Positions 13,659 through 25,479 of a DNA stretch of 64,000 bases are shown piece after piece (the stretch's first letter is position 1; every line of letters starts with the position of its first letter). The notes below the pieces were generated by a model, which saw only the letters and a program-made list of their open reading frames with translations, ran no database searches and had not been told where the DNA came from. Source of the stretch: Penelope pileata (taxonomy: Eukaryota; Chordata; Aves; Galliformes; Cracidae); the NCBI GenBank assembly GCA_013396635.1, contig WBMW01003948.1, positions 296,034-360,033 of the forward strand. Reading direction: 5' to 3'. A program made the position numbers and the translations under genes.

Positions 13659-13755
13659 ATCACAGAATCATAGGGATTGGAAGGGACTTCTGGAGAACAA
13701 CTAGTCCAACCCTCTGCTACAGCAGGCTCCCTATAGTAAGTTGCAGGACATATAC
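13659..13755 (-). mobile_element. CR1 LINE 3' tail, minus strand
   Basis: The plus strand begins 'atcacagaatcatagggatt', the reverse complement of a CR1 3' terminus. It continues with 'ggaagggacttctggag' and 'ctagtccaaccctctgct', the reverse complement of the conserved block just upstream of the CR1 tail. Only about 100 bp of the 3' end is present, as is usual for CR1, which is nearly always 5'-truncated by incomplete reverse transcription. It is the only CR1 in the window that I see inserted in minus orientation. Confidence 0.9.
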
Positions 13756-14831
13756 TGAGACCCATAGTAATAATAACAGAATGTTATTAATGTTCAAGTG
13801 AGTTTGCTTTGAATTTGGAATTTTGGATGTGTTGCATATCTCAATTTCTGTCTCCCACAACTAACCGGACCATTGTACCAATGCAAACAGGCAAACTTTG
13901 AGAAGACATACAGATCTAAAATATTTTGCCATTTTTGTGGGAGTCTTTGAGGTTTATGGAGTTTGAGGTCCAAGTTAACAAAGGATTATTATGTTCTTTG
14001 GTATGAGAACTAGCTGAACAGAGAATCCTTTCTGTACTAATCATCTGCTGGTGCTATTGAAATGCATATAAAATAATTTAATGGAAGCTGCATAAAACTC
14101 TTGTACAGTTTAAAGGTAAGAATAACCAAACTCAGAGGTAACTCCCCAGAATGCAAGTGTACAAAACAGGCTTTGAACCATGTCCCGGGGTGGAGTTCAG
14201 TGACAATTTGCTCTGATTTTGAACAATCCTTCTAGCTTGCTGATGTTGAGGCAGGCTAGCAGGTTGTGCTAATAATCTGGATTTAAAAACTGATAAAACC
14301 AGAATCTGCTTCTCAGCATTAAAAATACAGTGTGAATCGAGCCAATGTCCCTGACTTGCTTTTACATTCATGCTGACACCCAGTGGCTTGCTAGCACAAT
14401 TACACACTGTGTGGCACGCTGTGTAACATCCTTATTAGCAATGATATAATAAAAGTCACAGCAGTGTTTCAGGGAATTTTGGTGACTGTAACTGATATCG
14501 ATGTCCTCTTCATTTTTAGACACTTTTCAGGGAAAAAAAAAATCGAATAAACAAGAAGAATGGCTTTAAACATACAGCACACAACAGTGCTGGAGTGTTG
14601 ACAGTCCTGTTTCATCAGTCAGTACCTGGATCCAGCTCTGGAAAGTGTAAAGGGTTTCAGCAAAAGTCCCAGAGGAGAAGCTTCCATTGACTCTTGGCTT
14701 TTCATGCAAGATGAGGTGAGGAATTGTTTTGTGACAACATAAATACAACATAAATAATTTGACCATAAACTAATTTTTCGCAGTACAATATGCCATCACC
14801 TTCAACCCCTAGAACTTTTAATGTAAAGCTT
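13756..14831. other. Unique noncoding DNA, no gene seen
   Basis: There are two minus-strand frames of 66-91 codons without recognisable domains. Nothing repetitive was recognised. A short A run lies at 14532-14541. Confidence 0.6.
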
Positions 14832-14967
14832 CAGAAAAAGAGAATAAGAGAGGGGGGGAGGGGGAAGAAGAGGAGCAGGAGAAGAGAGGTGGAGAGAGGT
14901 GGAGAGAGGGGGAGAGGAGAGAGGGGGAGAGAGGTGGAGAGGAGAGAGGTGGAGAGAGAAGAGGAGC
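14832..14967. repeat. Homopurine (GA/GGT) minisatellite
   Basis: About 135 bp is almost purely A and G on the plus strand. It begins with 'agagggggggaggggg' and then repeats loose units such as 'ggtggagaga' and 'gggggagaga', with interspersed 'gaggaga'. The 67-codon plus frame across it encodes an Arg/Glu/Gly-rich stretch that simply mirrors the repeat and is not a gene. Several GGGG runs make G-quadruplex formation plausible, and the purine/pyrimidine strand split makes triplex formation possible. Both are inferences. Confidence 0.93.
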
Positions 14968-17871
14968 CTTCTTACAATTTCAATTCTCTGTAAAATAAGG
15001 TAATTTCAAATAGAAACAAATTTCACACCCCACCAAGTACGAGTACCAGGCCCTCGATATTGGTGGGCATTACTGTTTTCTTTAGTTTCCACATAGCCTT
15101 TGGTAAAAGAAGTCCCCAGGTAAAGGTGCCCTACTAAGGATCTTAAGCCTGGCATATTATCTCTTTCTTAACAACAGCCCTTTCTGCTTTAGGAGACAGC
15201 TGTCTTGTAACTCATTCTGAGCCAAAGAGGTATGGGATTTGTATAAAATCCCACACATCTGCATAAAAACTCATTTATGTGCAGAATCCAGCCTTGTGAA
15301 TGTAAACTGAGGCTGAAAAACAGACTTCATAATTTCTATTACAGAAATATAACAAAAAGGGACAACCTGCATAAAGATCATGTAATTCACTCAGACTTGA
15401 CTGTCTAAACAAAAAATAAAAAATAAAGAGTGAAATAATAGAGTAAAACCAAAGCACTATAAAGATAATAATAAAAATTAAACAAACAAACAAACAAGAA
15501 GCATAACAATATCAAACCCCTGAAACGCAGTTCACAGGCTAAATGAATCAGCAGTGCAAAGAATGTGCAAGCACAAGGAGTGAGCCCACATATCATGCAT
15601 TTTAAGGACTCACCAAGCTAATATTTCCTATCTTTTTCCAGAAGCCATACGGTAAACAGATAGCACTAACAAAGTCAAATATTAATAACCAAGAACTGCA
15701 CATCTCCAAATCCCCTTCCCCCAACCAGCAAAACCCATAGAAATTTACACTGACCAAAGCAAATAGAAAATAAAAGTCAAAGCACTTACATGGTTGACAT
15801 TTAGGGATAGAACCAAGTACCCTTTCCATCATTTTGAATTTCCTAAGTTATAACATTAACAGAAAATAAATACACATTGAAATGGAGTAACTCATGATCG
15901 TGACGTATAGTCACTGAGAAGTTACAGTAATAAGGTCTTAAAACAGAACATCCCAAGAAGAAATTTTAAGCTGTCTCCAGACAGCTCAGATCAATTTAAC
16001 ACTTTGTCGCACTCTAAGCGACCTGGTTAGCTTTGTCCACCCAGAACTCAGCTTGCTCAGTTTAATTACAGTTACACAGTTCTTTCTTTTGAGGGGCAGC
16101 ATACTTTCAACTCTCCCAACATTGTGATTGATTTCTTGTGTGAGGGAAAGAGATACAGTTTGTGGAAGCATGAAAACAAATCTATGAAAATGTTGATTGA
16201 TGGGATGTGACTCCACACTTCACCTAAAATCTGTATGGAAGGGCAGTGAGGACCAAGATTGAGGAGGAGAAAAAAAAATCTATTTTATATTTTCTTGATG
16301 TTTCTGAGCACTATCCACTTTAAATAACAATGCAAAAAAATCCTTTCCACACCAAGAATCATTCCTTCTAGCACATGTAAGTGAGCAAAGAGCATCAAAA
16401 CTTTCTTAGTGTTTGAGATTTTGATCCTTTCCACAAAGCCTGCTCACAAAAATGCTAGTGACCACTAACAGCTGTCTCAGTCTTACACTTTAGTCGTGTA
16501 AATGACTATGTTTTATTATATATTTTCATTATGTATTTTTGACCCTCCGTCTTTAGCTCCCTGCTCATTTTAATTGAAACATGGATTGAAAACTGCGCAA
16601 CTTCCTGCAAAAGCCAAAGTCTCTACTTAATTTCATATCAAATATAATTTATTTAAGTTAAGATTGAATGGATATTAGTTTAGAATCCCCAAGCATTATT
16701 ATGAACCCAGCTCAGTTTTTGTTAAGAGAAAATTTGGAAGAGTACTTGGATGCCTTATCACCAGTTGGTAAGGCAACAACTCCCATTTACTTATACCAAT
16801 AATTGGTGTTAATTCAGGTAGATAAGAAGCTTTTAAAAAATAAGTAAACAAACAGATGTGCCAAGAGAAGAGACAGACTTCTTGTCTTAGTACAAGTGTT
16901 GTCTTTTCTTCCACTATTTCCCCTCTGTTTGTTAATTTCAATTATCTCATTCCATGAGATGCTAGTTTGAAAGGAAGAAATTTCATCTTTCTACATCAAA
17001 CGAAAGAGGAAAAGGCATGAGCATTTAGACAACAGAAAGTTAGCCATGCTTTTGTGAGAGAAATTTCAATTTTCTTCAGTAGCTGTGAATTTGATGAGAA
17101 CTTTATTTCTCTGAAAGAGATTTCCCTGCATTTTCAGACTAACTCTGTAATTGAACATAATCTTTTCATTTCAGTGGTAGGCTAGATGCTGCTAATCATT
17201 GTCTATGTGGAATCATGCAAAGAGATTCGTTTTGCCGTTCATTAATCATTAGAAAAGCTGTAACCTGGTAAACGCACACACACAAAAATGGGTGTGAAAA
17301 ACTTGCAGCTGGGCACGTGCCACCACTGTTTCTTGCTGCTATACAAATATTGCCAGCTCTAGTCTCAGCAAGGAAGCAGGGTTTGCCAGCAAAAAGATAT
17401 TTACCCACAACTAAGCAAGGTTTTCTTCCCACTGTTCCTTTTCTACCTCCCTGTTCATTGTTATTGCTGTTCTTTTCTACTTAAGCATTGCTTCACTGGT
17501 TCATAATTCATTCCTTAGTTTGGATGGGATTGGTTCTGCTGTTTACCTGGATAAATACATTTTCAACCAGGAAAACAAGGCAATAAAATAACAACCATTC
17601 TTTTAAATAAAAATACTCACTGATACGGATGTGAGTGTTTATCCAGGAAGAAACTGCTGCCCAGACCAGGGACCCACAGCAAGAATAGTACAAACTTTGA
17701 TGGAGAGGGCTCACAAAAAGTCTGGTTTGTGCTGGTTCAGCTGGAGGGTAACTGGTCCTCAATTGGAAGACTCAGTAAGGATCCACCAATTTAACTCACT
17801 AAGAATATGAGGAATGGAAATTGAGGGAGAAGTGCTGATTTCTTTTTTTTCTCTCTCCCCTTTCTTTGTGC
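14968..17871. other. Unique AT-rich noncoding DNA, no gene seen
   Basis: The longest minus-strand frames are 63-84 codons, mostly Phe/Leu/Tyr-rich translations of A-rich plus-strand DNA. A small (AAAC)n microsatellite lies at about 15480-15497. Short CA runs occur near 17274-17284. No exon, RNA gene or transposon body was recognised. Confidence 0.6.
15480..15497. repeat. (AAAC)n microsatellite
   Basis: A short run of four to five AAAC units sits inside a longer A-rich stretch (15405-15500). It is simple sequence only. Confidence 0.85.
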
Positions 17872-18135
17872 TATAAGACATGCGGGAATAGCACAAAACT
17901 GCACCAGGAGAGATTCCAACTGGATGTTAGGAAAAATTTATTTAGCATGAACGTGGTCAGACACTGGAACACTGGAACGAAGAGGTGGTTGATACCCCAT
18001 GGCTATCATGTTCAAGAAGCATTTGGACAATCTCCTCAGTAGTATACTTTAACTTCTGGCTAGCCCTGAAGTGGTCAGGCGGTTGGACTCAATGATCTTT
18101 ATAAGTCCCTTCCAGCTGCAATATTCTATATTCTA
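17872..18135 (+). mobile_element. CR1 LINE 3' fragment
   Basis: Sense-strand CR1 landmarks run in order: 'gcaccaggagagattccaac' near 17902, 'atgttaggaaaaatttattt' near 17925, 'cagacactggaacactggaa' near 17960, 'gttcaagaagcatttggaca' near 18011, 'ggttggactcaatgatcttt' near 18081, and 'agtcccttccagctgca' near 18104. The end is a degenerate 'attctatattctaa' tail. The short duplication 'cactggaacactggaac' is local slippage within the copy. It is 5'-truncated and has no functional frame. The tail differs from the ATTCTATG tails at 29.1, 49.3 and 61.7 kb, so this is probably a different CR1 subfamily. Confidence 0.92.
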
Positions 18136-21100
18136 AATGCTAAGAATAGCATTTTACCAGGCAGCCAGGGCAATAAACATTATTTGTGTGTCTGCTTGCA
18201 AATACCTAGCACAAAGTAGCATTAATCAGCATGAGCAGTCTTCCCAAATTTAAACACCCATACCTGAGTACTGGTGGATCATTCAGGTACTAATAATGCT
18301 TTATGACATATCATATACGGGCATTAAATGTATTCAAACCTTTTGGCATTCATTAATTTACCGAACCAAAAAAAGAGAAATCTTGGATTTTATTGAAAAC
18401 AGACTAAATTTGAAGAGTCTTATTTTAACTGAACTTCCTTCTCTTTTGTACTTGCAGCTTTCTCCTCCCCTTGTGTATTTATCTGCATTGGGGCAGTGTT
18501 TTCAAGCCCAAGTCACTGACAAAGACATTGATGAAGTATGCAAACCCCCACAAAAAAAATCTCTTTGTGACTTATATATGAGTATAAAACATGTGAATAT
18601 AAATCATTAAACGCTTGTACAGATATAAAAACACAAGTGTAGGAGAGAAAAAGATTGCATATTTGCATCACCCTTTCTTCTATGTTTTGAAACAAGGAAA
18701 AATTAATCTCTGTTATCATAATTTTCAATATGTACTGAATATATAGTTAGTCAGAAAGACTTCTGTGCCCCTTCTTGAAACTCCTAGGCTTCATGTATTT
18801 TGAATGCCAATATAAACCATATTGAATTTGAATTTCTTTAGCATATGGGACTTGTTTGGCCTAAATTAGGAAATTAAGCCAAATATCAGTCAAAATTCAC
18901 CACAGATATAATTGGAGGGGATATGTTGTACTAGTATTTTTAGTACCAAATATCAATTTCCTTGGTTTTCTTGATAAGCTTTTTGTTGTAGGAATTCAGT
19001 TTTCTCATGACAGAAAAATGATGGATACTATCAACGTTCAACAAATTGTGAACGATTATTCTCAAAGTAGGTGCTCTATTTTCAGTTAACTACACGTATG
19101 AGGCAATAATAGTTCAGGGAAAATGTGGTTAATGTGGGTTTCATTTTAGAGAAGGGATATATGAAACTACATCCAACATCCTAGTTGATGAATTTATGAA
19201 AAGACTGTACAAATGTGACAGTGGAACTATCTTGACAAATGCAGGACTAGGTGCTTATTTAGAAATAAGTAAATCAGTAAATATTCTTTCACAACATTCC
19301 TATGTTCTTAAAGGACTGTAGAAATTTGTTGTCTGTGGTAAGCAGCTGTTGGATCCATTTGTCTAGATATATTTGGCTAATGTATTATAACAGATACTGC
19401 TTTGCTTCCCATGACATGATTGAGATCTATAGCTGAACAGATTATATATTATTTCAAAACCAAATAAATGGAGAGAATCCCTATTTCTGGGTGACAGTTC
19501 TCAGGCAGAAAAGTAATAATGAGAGGAATGTATGTACTCTAGAAATCCATTTATTCAGAAGGATCCCAAAGCTCTTATTAGATTATTAAGAATAATCACT
19601 TGCACAACCGCTGTAATAGTGGCAATGTAACAATGCTACCCAGATGTCTGCAATGAGAAGAGAAGAATATCTTATCTCAGTGATTGTCCCACTGCGGTCT
19701 ATAGATCACCAGTAACCTCTACAATCGCTACTATTAGTAATTGGTCATAAATATCTCTGTTAGAGCCTTAGACAATGCATAGAAGATTAGGTATGTCAAA
19801 AGCCTGGAGTAAATATCCGGAGACTTTAATAGGCTTTGACTCAGCCTCTTAGCTTCCTTGCTTTCAGTGGGACTGCTTGATTGCTAGAAGATAACTGTAC
19901 TTTTCAGTACAATACTGTTTTGATATGTCATATAAACCATTGCTCAAAAATCTTTTGGTTTAAAATAACAGCAGGAAGGAGAAATCGTGAGATCTCAGCA
20001 GCAGACTTGATGTGAGCTAGAATGTCAAAGCCCTGGCTGGAGCAGAGGATGATGCTCTTGAAAAGTGATAATGCAGTGGAAAAGGTTAAAGAAGTCGAGA
20101 GAAGTGACTGTATATCCACAAGTGATAAATGGGGAAGTAGTATAGTTCTTTGTTAAGATAAGCAAATATAGGGGGTGTGTTTGTCACATATACTTTCGTT
20201 TTTGCCAAGACTGCTTTTTATCTACTCCCAGTTAAGGCTTTCATGTCCCATGATCCTACAATTACAAAACGGAGTGTGTGGAGTACCTGTAAAGTTCAAG
20301 TACCAATGACAGGGCCTGGGAATAAATATGTAAAATAAACTGTCACAATCTGGTTGCAATATGCTGTTTTTAGAAAAAAAAATCATAAATTAGGGGAAAG
20401 AGTCTTTCTAAGAGTTATGAGACGATAAATTGATGAGTTTGACCAACAGCTCCCTTGAAAACCAACGAAGTACATGTTAACATTACGGCAGTGAATGTTG
20501 CTTCTTCCAAGTGACTATAGCAGCTAAATGAGCAGTGCTTAATTTAATAGTAAATCAGCATTTCCATTTTCTTTCTTTGTCCCGCCTTCCAAACTTAACA
20601 AGAGTTTTGTTGAAAACAGACTACTGGAAAGTAAAGGATGCATAGGTTATGCTGAAATGTACACATATTTGAACCGTTTTTATCCACCCTAACTTTTAAC
20701 AGGGCCCTGAACTCAGTAGAGGCTGTTAGGTGCTTTTGTAATACAGATTAACAGTAATACTAAAGTTCCTCCCGTATCTCATTCCTCCCAAAGAGAGAGA
20801 CTTAGGCTAAGATACTTTAAAGCTCTCCTTAGGCTGTTGTGAGTTCAGTGTGAAAATATATCCGTTGCCATCTCACGTTAACACTTACTGCTCTAGAAAT
20901 GGGGGCCTTTTGCTTTTACTATAGCTTGTCAGATTATAGAACTGAAGGAATCATTGATCCCTGAAGGATAAAAATCAGTGGAAGGCTTCTTAAGAGAAAA
21001 ATACACTATATTCAATGAGTGTTTGAGAAAGTCCTGTCTTTGTAGTTTGAGATGTTGAAGGTCAGGGGAAAAAAAAAGAAAAAAAAAGAGTGCTACATAA

Positions 21101-22379
21101 AAGTTAAAAAAGAAAAAGAAAAAAAAAGTTTGGGTAAAGCAGACATGGCATGTGAAAGTTGAAATAAAAATAAAAGTTTAAAGGTTTTTCTGTTATCTCT
21201 CCTTTGTTTTTACAGTGTAATCTATTATAAAGAAAAAAGAAAAAAGCCCTTTTCTTTCTGTTTTCTTAAGGTGCTGATGGTAAATGCCATATTTTATTTA
21301 TTGTTAACAGCAAAAATGTTGAATTCGTAAAAGACCAAACGAAAACTTCAGGATAGAAATTGTTGAGGGTTTCTGGAGGATTTAAATATAAAATTGAAAA
21401 GAATATCATCATTTTTATCAGGATTCATGTACCCATGCCTCACAAGAGAGCAGCATCTTTGGAGATATCAACATTAAGCTGCAATCGTAACGAGGATAAG
21501 ACTTTGCTGTGGATGAGAAGAAGCCTGGAGCACCTGGACTGCGCTATTCATCACATAAATTTATGAATTGCACCCTTCTCCTGTCTTGTTTTCATCCTAA
21601 TGGATGACATCATTGAAGTAAGACTTGGCATTTTTCTGTCAGATGGAGTTTGCTGGAGACTTTGCTTGGGTAGTGGTGGAAGCTTTCTGTGGTGGGCAGG
21701 AGAGGAAATGGAGCAAGTTTCTAACAGGCAGGAGTGTTCCAGAAGTCAGACTGGCTTCCAGGAGTGCGCATCAACACAAGCCACCTCCAAAGGGATTTGG
21801 CCCTATGACAAAGCAAAACCTCTCACATGCTCCAGCCTGCACTGGATCCAGCTCGCAGAGCCAGCAGGCACAGCTTGTGCTCTAGGAATCACACTTGTGA
21901 GACCCAATGCAGAGAAAAAGAAGAGAAATAACACAATGAAACCTGTAAAACTCAGAAAAGTGTGTTAGGACTCAGGGAAAAAAAACTGACCTGAATGATT
22001 TTTCATGAAAAAAGATCCTTTAAATTTCCTTTGTGTGGCCATGGTTTCAGGTACCGAATATATCAAGGAAACAACTGATTTCTTAAGAAGAAACTTTTAG
22101 GCACTACCTACATTTTTTATAACATGGTACTCCAAGAAGGCTGCAGTCTTCTTCTGAACAATAACCACTGGATCCAAGTCTCATTTGAGAATGGTACAAT
22201 GTTTTTCCCCAGACAATCCATTTGGGTTTCATTTTCAATACTTGCTCTTTTAGCCTTCTTGAGCTTGAAGTACGCTGTACTTAAAACATAGAACTCATGA
22301 ACTTTTTTCATTTTTCACATACTAACCTCTGGCTTTTTGTCATGTCCACAATGTGTTCATTTCATGCCTGGTTTTAATT
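18136..22379. other. Unique noncoding DNA, no gene seen
   Basis: This stretch includes a plus-strand frame of 104 codons at 18296-18610 without a known domain. A somewhat less AT-rich island at 21600-21900 has overlapping plus-strand frames of 122 and 86 codons. Both open next to each other with no splice or promoter context, and I do not recognise either product. An A-rich low-complexity tract lies at 21067-21131. No transposon body was recognised. Confidence 0.55.
21067..21131. repeat. A-rich low-complexity tract
   Basis: Two A/G runs ('aaaaaaaaagaaaaaaaaag' and a similar one about 40 bp later) flank a short unique piece. It is simple sequence with no transposon body recognised beside it. 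Confidence 0.85.
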
Positions 22380-23520
22380 TTTATATCAGATGAGTTTATT
22401 TAGTGGTCATTGTAAGGGCTGAGCAGAGAGGTTCCCAGAAATCTAGCATTTCCAAATGGCCTTTTCAAGTGGAATCACTTACTGCAATTTAAATATTCAA
22501 GCACTTTTATTTTAAAGTTAATATTGTTTATTGGAAGCAAATGCAAATAAGTGGTAAAAACCTTTTGGTATTAGGTCATTAAAAATCCATTCTTGACTTC
22601 CTGCCCACAACTACATCTTTTTTCAGACCTGTCACCCATTTCATTTAAGCACTTAGCTTTCTCCTAATGAATGAATTGGCATTTCATATTACCTTATTAT
22701 CCTATAAAGCAAAATGCATACTCAATAACATTAACGGTAATTTCTCATAAAGACACATTATTGATCCGGGTGCTACCTGTAAGCATTGAAAATTGCAGCC
22801 TGCACACAGAGCTTTTCACATCTGGGCCTGAAGAATTAAAGAAAAATTAAATTTGACAGCAGTAAATTCACAGGCACAATCTAGGCACCAATTTATATGC
22901 AAAATGAAATGCTTTATGAAAATTTTCTCTATTTTCTCACGGAGATTTGGGAAAAAGATTTCACTAGATGCTTCTTTCTCTAATATCCCTCTACTTAAAT
23001 ATTATACTGCAGTCACTGCAGACTCCCTTTGATGTATAAATAATCAAGTTAAATTATGTGCAGCAAGGAGACTAGTGCTCTGCCATTCTTATTTTACAAA
23101 GTAATATCTACCCTAGAGGGTCAAATTTCCCTGACAAATTCTTAATTACTATGTTGCAACAGAAGCAGAATCTATTTGTGCATAAATCCTGGGCATTCCC
23201 ATGTGGTAAGTAACTAATATTACCAACCATTTCACTTGGCCTGTTCACTGAACTCCATAATTAGATAATACTTTTGATGATGGTACATTTGAAGTCTTAA
23301 TCCATTTAATTTTTTATGAGTTTTTTTTATTTTAATAGGGATATGTTAGTGACCGCTGCCTATTTAAAAATCATTAAAATTCTGTCCACAGCAGTAATAA
23401 AGATTAAAGATTACTAATATGGCATTCATAACCTTGCTGGTTTTCTGGAAATCTGGGGCTTAAGGTAAATGTTAAAGGTCATTTAATATGTTAGTCAGTA
23501 ATTATAATCCTGGGTAATAG
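22380..23520. promoter_or_regulatory. Candidate conserved regulatory block (homeodomain/POU-rich)
   Basis: Roughly 1.1 kb without recognisable repeats, long frames or simple-sequence runs carries many sites typical of vertebrate developmental enhancers. There is an ATGCAAAT octamer at about 22540-22547 (POU class) and a related 'atatgcaaaatga' near 22896. Several TAATTA/TTAATT/ATTAGA-type homeodomain cores occur near 23143, 23261 and 23307, with A/T-rich MEF2-like and SOX-like words between them. Such words are also common by chance in AT-rich DNA. The call rests on the combination of motif density and absence of repeat decay, and it is inference. No target gene can be named from this window. 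Confidence 0.35.
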
Positions 23521-24364
23521 GTTCCTTTTCTAATTATCCTGGTATAGAAGTTCTATTGTTTGGGTATATTCTTCTGATTTTCTTATTTGGGTTTTTGGGG
23601 GGATGAGTAATCCTGGAATTAAGTTTCCGAACATTGATGAAAGTAGGTAATGCTCAATGATTAACTGGATAAAAGCCATATGTTTGAATGCCACATATCT
23701 TGCCTTGAAGTTACTTGCAAAAGATGCAGCACCCCTTTCCAGGAGAAATAAAGCAGAAAGGTCACTGCAGAGATTAATACCTTTTTTTATTTTAATATCA
23801 AACATTGACAAATAAGATAAAGGCTTTGTGAGCAAGCTCAAAAGAAAGTGAGAGTGGTTAAACACTAGATAGGAGAGAATCTTAAAAGAATAATCTGCTG
23901 CTCGTTTCAGAGGCAGGGAAAGGAGACTTCCTCCTTGAGGCCCCAATTCAGGACATCGTTCAGGCACATACAAAATGTAGATACTAGTGACTGAATTCTG
24001 GAGTAAGCACTTAAAATTGCATTTAAATTTGTCCTTTGATTGAAGCACATTCTTAAGCTCCCTTTAAGGTAAATATGTGCTAAAATGCTGTTACTACACA
24101 GGTCACAGTGCAGTGCTGAATCCACTCTGAACTGCAAAGAACCTGACAAGAGTCCCCCTGCAAATCCTGGACTGCGGGTCTCATACCACACACCGCAACT
24201 GTGTGTAATCACGCTCTAACTGCAGCAAGAAAAGCTAAGGAAAAAAACAGAACAATTTCAGGGAGGTGACCTGCTCTTCATAGTGTTTTTTAGTTTTAGT
24301 ATGCTATGAACACATAATAGCATTAAAAAATAACCCAATGTCACTAACTCTTACTTCAACAATA
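23521..24364. other. Noncoding DNA with one long unassigned minus-strand frame
   Basis: The minus strand has an open frame of 172 codons (23530-24048), the longest in the window, overlapped by a 101-codon frame at 23907-24212. The predicted product is rich in Leu, Ser, Phe and Ile, with no domain I recognise, no clear signal peptide and no repeat pattern. There is no promoter, splice or polyadenylation context beside it. In 64 kb of six-frame DNA a frame of this size is somewhat unusual but not improbable. I treat it as most likely accidental and do not call a gene. Confidence 0.5.
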
Positions 24365-24620
24365 ATTATATCTCACTAGCTGGCTTTGGGCAAGTCACTA
24401 AGGTTGCATTTGAATAGCGACTGCAGGTCACAATTTTTCCATGGGCGTTGAGCAGCTTCTTGACATACTGATTTTTGCTGGAATTGGTGCTCTGTTCTTC
24501 TGAAAATGAGGCCTCTTCATGTCTCAGAAAAGGAATAGAAAAAAAGTTGACAATGCTATGAAAATTCTGGTTTTAGCCTCTCCATTTTAAAATGATGACA
24601 GAAATAATGCCTGTTGAGAA
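24365..24620 (-). repeat. Possible ancient MIR/L2-like fossil, interrupted
   Basis: The plus strand shows 'cactagctggctttgggcaa' followed by 'gtcacta' at about 24376-24402. This matches the reverse complement of the widely conserved MIR/L2-type core (ctagctg..ttgggcaagtcact). About 170 bp further on, 'agcctctccattttaaaatg' and 'acagaaataatgcct' (about 24574-24612) resemble the next part of the same pattern (cctc..tgtaaaatg..gataataat). The intervening sequence would be an insertion or decay. The first match is good and the second weaker. Chance is possible. Confidence 0.42.
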
Positions 24621-25479
24621 AGTATGAAGCTTAAACAGTCAATTTGTATTTTCCCTTTCCATTTTCAACAGAAAACCAACTGCTAGTTACAGCAGTGATA
24701 TATATACACCAGTGATACACCAGTGAAAATCTTAGCCCAAATCTTCATCAGTCCACTTTATTCTTAAAGATTTTAAAATTCACAGCCTCTTATACTTGGA
24801 ATTATTTCAAAGGAGTTAAGTCTCAGACTGATGAACATAATTTAACTGTGATTGGTGAAATTTCAAGTATGCTAAATCAAAATTGTATATAAAACCTTGA
24901 TTAAGAAATTAATCCCTTATGAGCATTTCCTTCATATTGAAACTCAAGTAGCAAAATCTGAGACTTTCTTGTAAAAAAGCAATAACTGACTTGGGAAAAA
25001 GTTTAACTTCTTGATTTTATCAGTTACTCCATGTGAGCAGCTTTCTTTCAGAGTGTTTTGGTAGAGTTTTTTAAAATTCCAATTCTATGTTATACTTTTC
25101 TATTTTTCACCTTTTGCCTTGCTTCATTTTCCCAATGACTCCTTCATGTACTTCTTCAAATGCTAAACAACGTCCATTTAAATAAAAATAAAGACAACTA
25201 GGATTTCATGGTTACACATCCACACACAATTTATCCATTCACTCACAGAGTCTTGTGCAAGATAAAATTCATGTGCAATTCTCATGACTACATATGAACC
25301 AAAGTCACGCTCTGATCCCAAGTTACCAAACTTGGTTAGAATTAGTGGCAGCTTAGCCATTATGAATATTCACAGGAACCTTTGGCTTATTTCTTACCCA
25401 AATAAAGTGTGATGAAATGTTTAGCTCTTTTAAGTGAATATCTATCTGAGAGATGAGCACTGAAAATAGAAAGAATGTG
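24621..25479. other. Unique AT-rich noncoding DNA, no gene seen
   Basis: There is only one 60-codon minus frame, ending in A/T-rich sequence, with no domain. No repeat family was recognised up to the mariner boundary. A short internal duplication ('acaccagtgat' twice) lies near 24705-24722. Confidence 0.6.

Noticed and set aside
14790..14993. Arg/Glu/Gly-rich plus-strand frame of 67 codons
   Set aside because: It is a translation of the homopurine minisatellite, where stop codons are rare for compositional reasons.
21600..21968. Overlapping plus frames of 122 and 86 codons in a less AT-rich island
   Set aside because: The products have no recognisable domain, no splice or promoter context is evident, and two frames open together suggest locally low stop density rather than a gene.
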